Source of the DNA: Rhytidiadelphus loreus
Lineage: Eukaryota; Streptophyta; Bryopsida; Hypnales; Hylocomiaceae
NCBI GenBank assembly: GCA_947034895.1
Contig: OX344765.1
Coordinates: 13,707,001 to 13,771,000, forward strand
Reading direction: 5' to 3'
DNA length: 64,000 bases
A model generated the notes under the pieces. The model saw only the letters and a program-made list of their open reading frames with translations, had not been told where the DNA came from and did not search any database. A program made the translations under genes and the position numbers. Shown piece after piece: positions 60,001 through 64,000 of this stretch. How positions within the stretch are numbered: position 1 is the stretch's first letter; each line of letters starts with the position of its first letter.

Positions 60001-60417
60001 TAAGGTAGGAGGCTCTTAAAGCGTGCGCTTAAGGGCTGGTTCGCCTTTTTCATGTCGTTTCTTGTATAGGATTATTTTTAGCTCATTTTTTCAGACAAAG
60101 AAAAATAGATTCTGATTGTAATCCAAGTTGTTTTGTATTTTTTGAAGTATTTTTGAATTACTTATGAATTTTCAAACAAGATGAGTCATAGGTCCCTATT
60201 TCTGACCATAGGTCTTTCATAAATCGTTCACTTACAGCTTTTAGAGAGAAATGAGGAAAGCAAAGCAAATGATTGGCTCTTATGATAGATAATATTTTTT
60301 TTATTGATCCATTCAATGACAATAGAAGGTCCATTTGAAGACCACCTCAAGTCCATTTCAAATGAGTCTACATGAGCAGTTCTAAATGACCCTCCAACAT
60401 TCGAGCCTCCTACCTTA
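60001..60417. mobile_element. AGGTAGGA-family MITE in copy B (413 bp, TA duplication)
   Basis: The inverted ends AGGTAGGAGGCTC and GAGCCTCCTACCT enclose 60,003-60,415, with TA on both sides. Copy A reads 'ttaagtacttggttttacag' uninterrupted at the matching site (about 30,520). The terminal AGGTAGGA is shared with the 29.3-kb element, suggesting one superfamily. A TA target suggests Tc1/mariner. Confidence 0.8.
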
Positions 60418-63400
60418 CTTGGTTTTACAGACTAAGGTTTCTCAACTCCCTTATTGGCTTATGATGTCCACTCAATTTGGTTTGAAGTGGTCAAGTGAAT
60501 TTGGCCTTGAATAGTAGCTTCCAGAATTATCAGAGAATATTAGAAGAAAAAGACATGATGGAGTCCCTTATGCAAATCTTTTCATCTACATTTTGGCCTT
60601 GAATAGTCACTTACACATTGAGAATCAACACAAGTTTTCAAGAGCAAACTATGAAAGTTGAAGAGTTTTTTGAAGCACAAATTTATTTATAAATGGATTA
60701 AAATTTTAAATGGATTACTGTATTAACAGATTTAAATAGTAATTGAAACCAAAAATATGCATTTATTTCATTTTTATTCCGATGATGACTTAAATACTAA
60801 TTGAAACATAATATTTTATTTTTGTTCCGATGATGACCTTTAGGTGGAACATGGTTTAGATAGTTTTTAAAGTGACCTTAGAGATTTTCTTATTGATAAC
60901 ATATGCAGGGGGTACTTTACAACCATAGGGTGCCTTTGTAGTCACAACTAAAATTGAAGCCACGATCAAAATGATGAAATGAAACCATACAAAAATAGGT
61001 GAAATGAATCCAAGACAAAACGAAGCTAGGACAAAAATGGTGGAATGAAGACAAGACAAAAATAATGGGTTTTTGAATTTATAAGATTAAAATTGAAGCC
61101 CATAATGCCTTTTCAATTAAGGGAGTTGAAAAGATTTTTGAGGGAACCAATGAGAACCTATGTGGTTCAATTAATCGACATAACAAATGTTGAGAGAGTT
61201 TGGAATTTGAAATATATATTTGTTGCTTGAATGGTTTTTGAGGCAACCAATAGTGTATGCATCTTTGAAATTTCTATATTAATGAATATAGGGTCTAATG
61301 ATGGCTATTGGCCAACATACATCTCTAAGTCCACTATAATGATCAATTCACATTTGTCAAGACTTCCATATCACTTGAAGTCTAACGACTTATAACCTTC
61401 CAAGGATGAACCTATTACCACTTTTTCAAACTTCATTTGCAAGTACGTAGGAATGTGATTTTTTGTGAATATATTTTAGAGTTGTGTGTCAATTGCAATT
61501 TTTTTGCATTTTTTGCGCAAATTTGAAATTACCTTGATTTTTTGAATAAGGAAAACAATTTATATCAAATGCAACTAATGCTCAATTTTTTTTTAATTTC
61601 TCAATAGGTTAACAATATAAGGTATCATGGTATTTTGCAATATAAGGTATTTTGCAATTTCTTTTTGTAAGGTATCATGGTGCAAATTTTCTTATTGTAA
61701 TTCAAATTGGTAAAAAAGTTGAGTATTGACCTTTAAGTTGGTTTAGCCAATTTTTGGAGTGAGCTTTGGGATTTTTATTGACAAATATAGGGTTCACTTT
61801 ATGACTATGATGGCCATATGAAGTCAAAACCAAAAACATGGTGGAATGAAGCTAAGATGAAATTGATGGAATTTTGAAGCCATTAAAAAAATAATGGAAT
61901 TTTGAAGTTATATGACTAAATTGAAGCCTATAGTCCATACAATTGAGGAAGTTGAACCAAATCAACCAATGGAAAACCTTGAGGTTGAATGAATTTCCAA
62001 AACAAAAGTTGGAAGAATTTGGAATTTAGAAAACAAAAAATATGAGACTAAGTTAGAAAGGATTCACTTTGCATATAGAAGGTTGGATCTATAGAGAAAT
62101 AAATGTCTTTGCAATTGAGGGAGTTGAAAAGTTTTGTAAAGGAGCTAATAGAAACATGTAGAATTAAGTTAATTTTTGACACGAAGCCATAAAATTTTGG
62201 ATTGGAATTTGGATTGGAATTTGGATATATAAAGGTAGGAGAGAAGAAAGGGTTCAATTTGCAAGTATAGGGTCCAGATCTTTAGGGTTTTTGTGTTGAC
62301 AAGTATAGAATTCATGTTACATACCTCCAATAATGAACTCCAATTAGGAATACAAATTATAGTTATTTACGAGATTGTTTTACAAGGACCTCAACCACCC
62401 GACTTTAGAGAGATCAATCTTCGAAGGAGAGTCTCCTCACCCCCAAGCTCCATCTTATATTATAGAGACTATCAGTAAAAACTAAAAGCTTCTTGAGGAG
62501 CTTCCCACATTGAGAAAGAACCTGCTAATAGGAAGAAGTCTTTAGAGAGATTTCCTAAATGAGGTTTCTTAGATCTAGAAACTAACATGTAAGCAATATA
62601 AAATCTCTTGAACAATTTCCTAGATAATAGCATATAAGGATGTTGAGGCTAAGGTGATCTTTAGTTTCGACAACACATCTCTTGCATTTAAAAAAAAAAT
62701 CTAAGACTTTGTCTTACATTGAAGAACCTTTAACTGTCTTGTGTTTATGGTGTTTGTAACATCAGCACTACCTATTGGTCAACTTAAACCTCCAAAGTCC
62801 ACTATAACAAATTTGGAGTTGCCAAGTTGCCAAGACTTCTATGTTAACAAAAGTTTACAAACTTATAACCCTTACAAGACAAGCCTATAATTATTTTTTC
62901 AAACTCCATTTTGTAAGTACCTATGAATATGATTTATTTTTCATTTTTTTGGAGATGTGAGTACATGTCTTATTTTAGTTATAAAATTTCACATATTATA
63001 GCGAAAAAATTGAAATTGTTGTAAATTTCTAAATAAAAAATGAAACAATTCATACCAAAAGAAAATATTCAAAAATGTATATTATAGGGTAATAAATTAT
63101 GGTACATATATTGTGTCATTTTAAAATTAGAAAATGAACAATCCATGGTTGAAAATTCATTTTTCCAAATTGTTGGTAATTGACAATATTTTAGGAATTT
63201 TGTTATATATTAAGTAGAATTATAGCTGGTTACTTGAAGAATGTGAATGAAAAATTGATAAATGAACTAATAGAAATTTAATGATTTTCAAACTCCAATA
63301 GTTGTGTGAAAATTCCCATTGCTAAGGTCTCTAATTTTCAAAACATTGATTTTATGTTGTGGTGGTCACTGTGTTTCTACTAATGTATTAAAAGAAAACC

Positions 63401-64000
63401 CTCATTGTCTTTCCAACCAAAACCACTCTAAAGAGGATAAATTTTTTAACTAAGCCCACCAACTTATAGAATGACATTTCCATACTAAATTGAGGCATTC
63501 AAGTTGAAAATTGAAAATTTATTTATAAATTTATTAAAATTTGTCATTCTACAAAGTCTCCAAAGTGTGAAGCCTAGTAGAATATACAATGGCGGAGCCC
63601 TACTTTTGAATTATAAAATAAAATAAAAATATTTAGAGTTTTGCAATTTCAAATCAATTGTAAAATAGTTACTCTAAACTTTCTATTATTTAGGATGTAA
63701 TTAATTATGGAAGGAGGTTTCAATTCTAGGTTTCAAATCTTTTTATAAAGATTGGTGATAGAAATTCTAAACCAATTAGTACATGTGTAACTCAAAATTC
63801 AAATTTAAAATTCTTTGTTTGTAAATCAATACAAAATTATTTCTCCAAGTTGTTACTAATAATACATTTTAACAAAACTTCAAATCAAAAGATGAATCAA
63901 TGTGTTTAGCTGTTCACCACTAAATGCCAAAGGCACTATATTTTAGTGTTGACAAAACTTTGGAGTTAAAATAAAATATTACCAAATTATTAGTTTTATT

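Larger units (their letters stand above)
57766..64000. repeat. Large direct duplication, copy B (runs off the window)
   Basis: It parallels 28,690-35,450 in the same orientation, about 29 kb downstream. From about 60,460 to the end it is nearly identical to 31,680-35,450, apart from the copy-A-only insertion at 32,956-33,209. It has its own insertions (57,855-58,068, 58,179-58,987, 60,003-60,415). No intact gene was found. Its right boundary is not in the window. Confidence 0.9.

Noticed and set aside
28690..64000. The two direct copies considered as LTRs of one giant retrotransposon
   Set aside because: Copies exceed 6 kb and have no TG..CA ends. No gag-pol of the right orientation fills the interval; it holds a normal TNL gene instead.

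Overview
The window looks like nuclear DNA from a land plant, most likely a bryophyte (moss-like). Two spliced plant genes with canonical GT..AG introns are present. One encodes a TIR-NB-ARC-LRR protein whose TIR, linker and NB-ARC resemble bryophyte-type TNLs. The rest is AT-rich and densely packed with plant-type transposable elements. The lineage is inferred from protein character only; no organellar, rRNA or tRNA sequence was seen.

Genes. (1) At the left edge, on the minus strand, are the first three coding exons of an NPF/PTR (NRT1/PTR) transporter (1266..1005, 591..374, 48..1); the rest lies beyond the window. (2) At 38.1-42.4 kb, also on the minus strand, is an apparently complete six-exon TNL receptor gene with a predicted 924 residues. 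Possible 5' exons or UTR lie at 43.3-44.0 kb. No other intact protein gene could be supported. Remaining coding matter is transposon debris: a stop-ridden Ty3/gypsy pol (18.98-24.83 kb) and a 5'-truncated LINE with an intact 3' reading frame (27.9-28.55 kb).

Mobile DNA, left to right: piggyBac-like TTAA/CCCC elements (2.74-4.77, 50.4-51.3, 54.9-55.5, 58.2-59.0 kb; relics at 6.1 and 46.5 kb); a GC-rich-ended family starting CATTAGA (4.8, 14.2, 25.9, 45.9, 48.1 kb); a family starting GATGCCACATTTAAC (5.3, 28.9 kb); PIF/Harbinger-like MITEs with TTA/TAA duplications (15.7, 57.9 kb); a three-level nest at 19-24 kb (CACTA-like element inside an LTR-like insertion inside the gypsy integrase); a long-TIR element (27.16-27.73 kb); and a 931-bp foldback (43.96-44.89 kb).

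The most striking object is a 9,039-bp hAT-like element at 47,033-56,071. It has perfect 11-bp ends and a perfect 8-bp target duplication (CTTTCAAT). It carries GGGCGAC-rich satellite arrays near both ends and an internal array of about 150-bp units, and it hosts younger elements. No transposase was recognised in it.

A second large-scale feature is a direct duplication: 28.69-35.45 kb reappears at 57.77 kb to the window end. Comparing the copies gives empty sites for several insertions, which fixes their boundaries and target duplications. Short direct repeats at 37.86-37.97 and 45.77-45.88 kb flank the TNL gene and may be the footprint of a former tandem neighbour.
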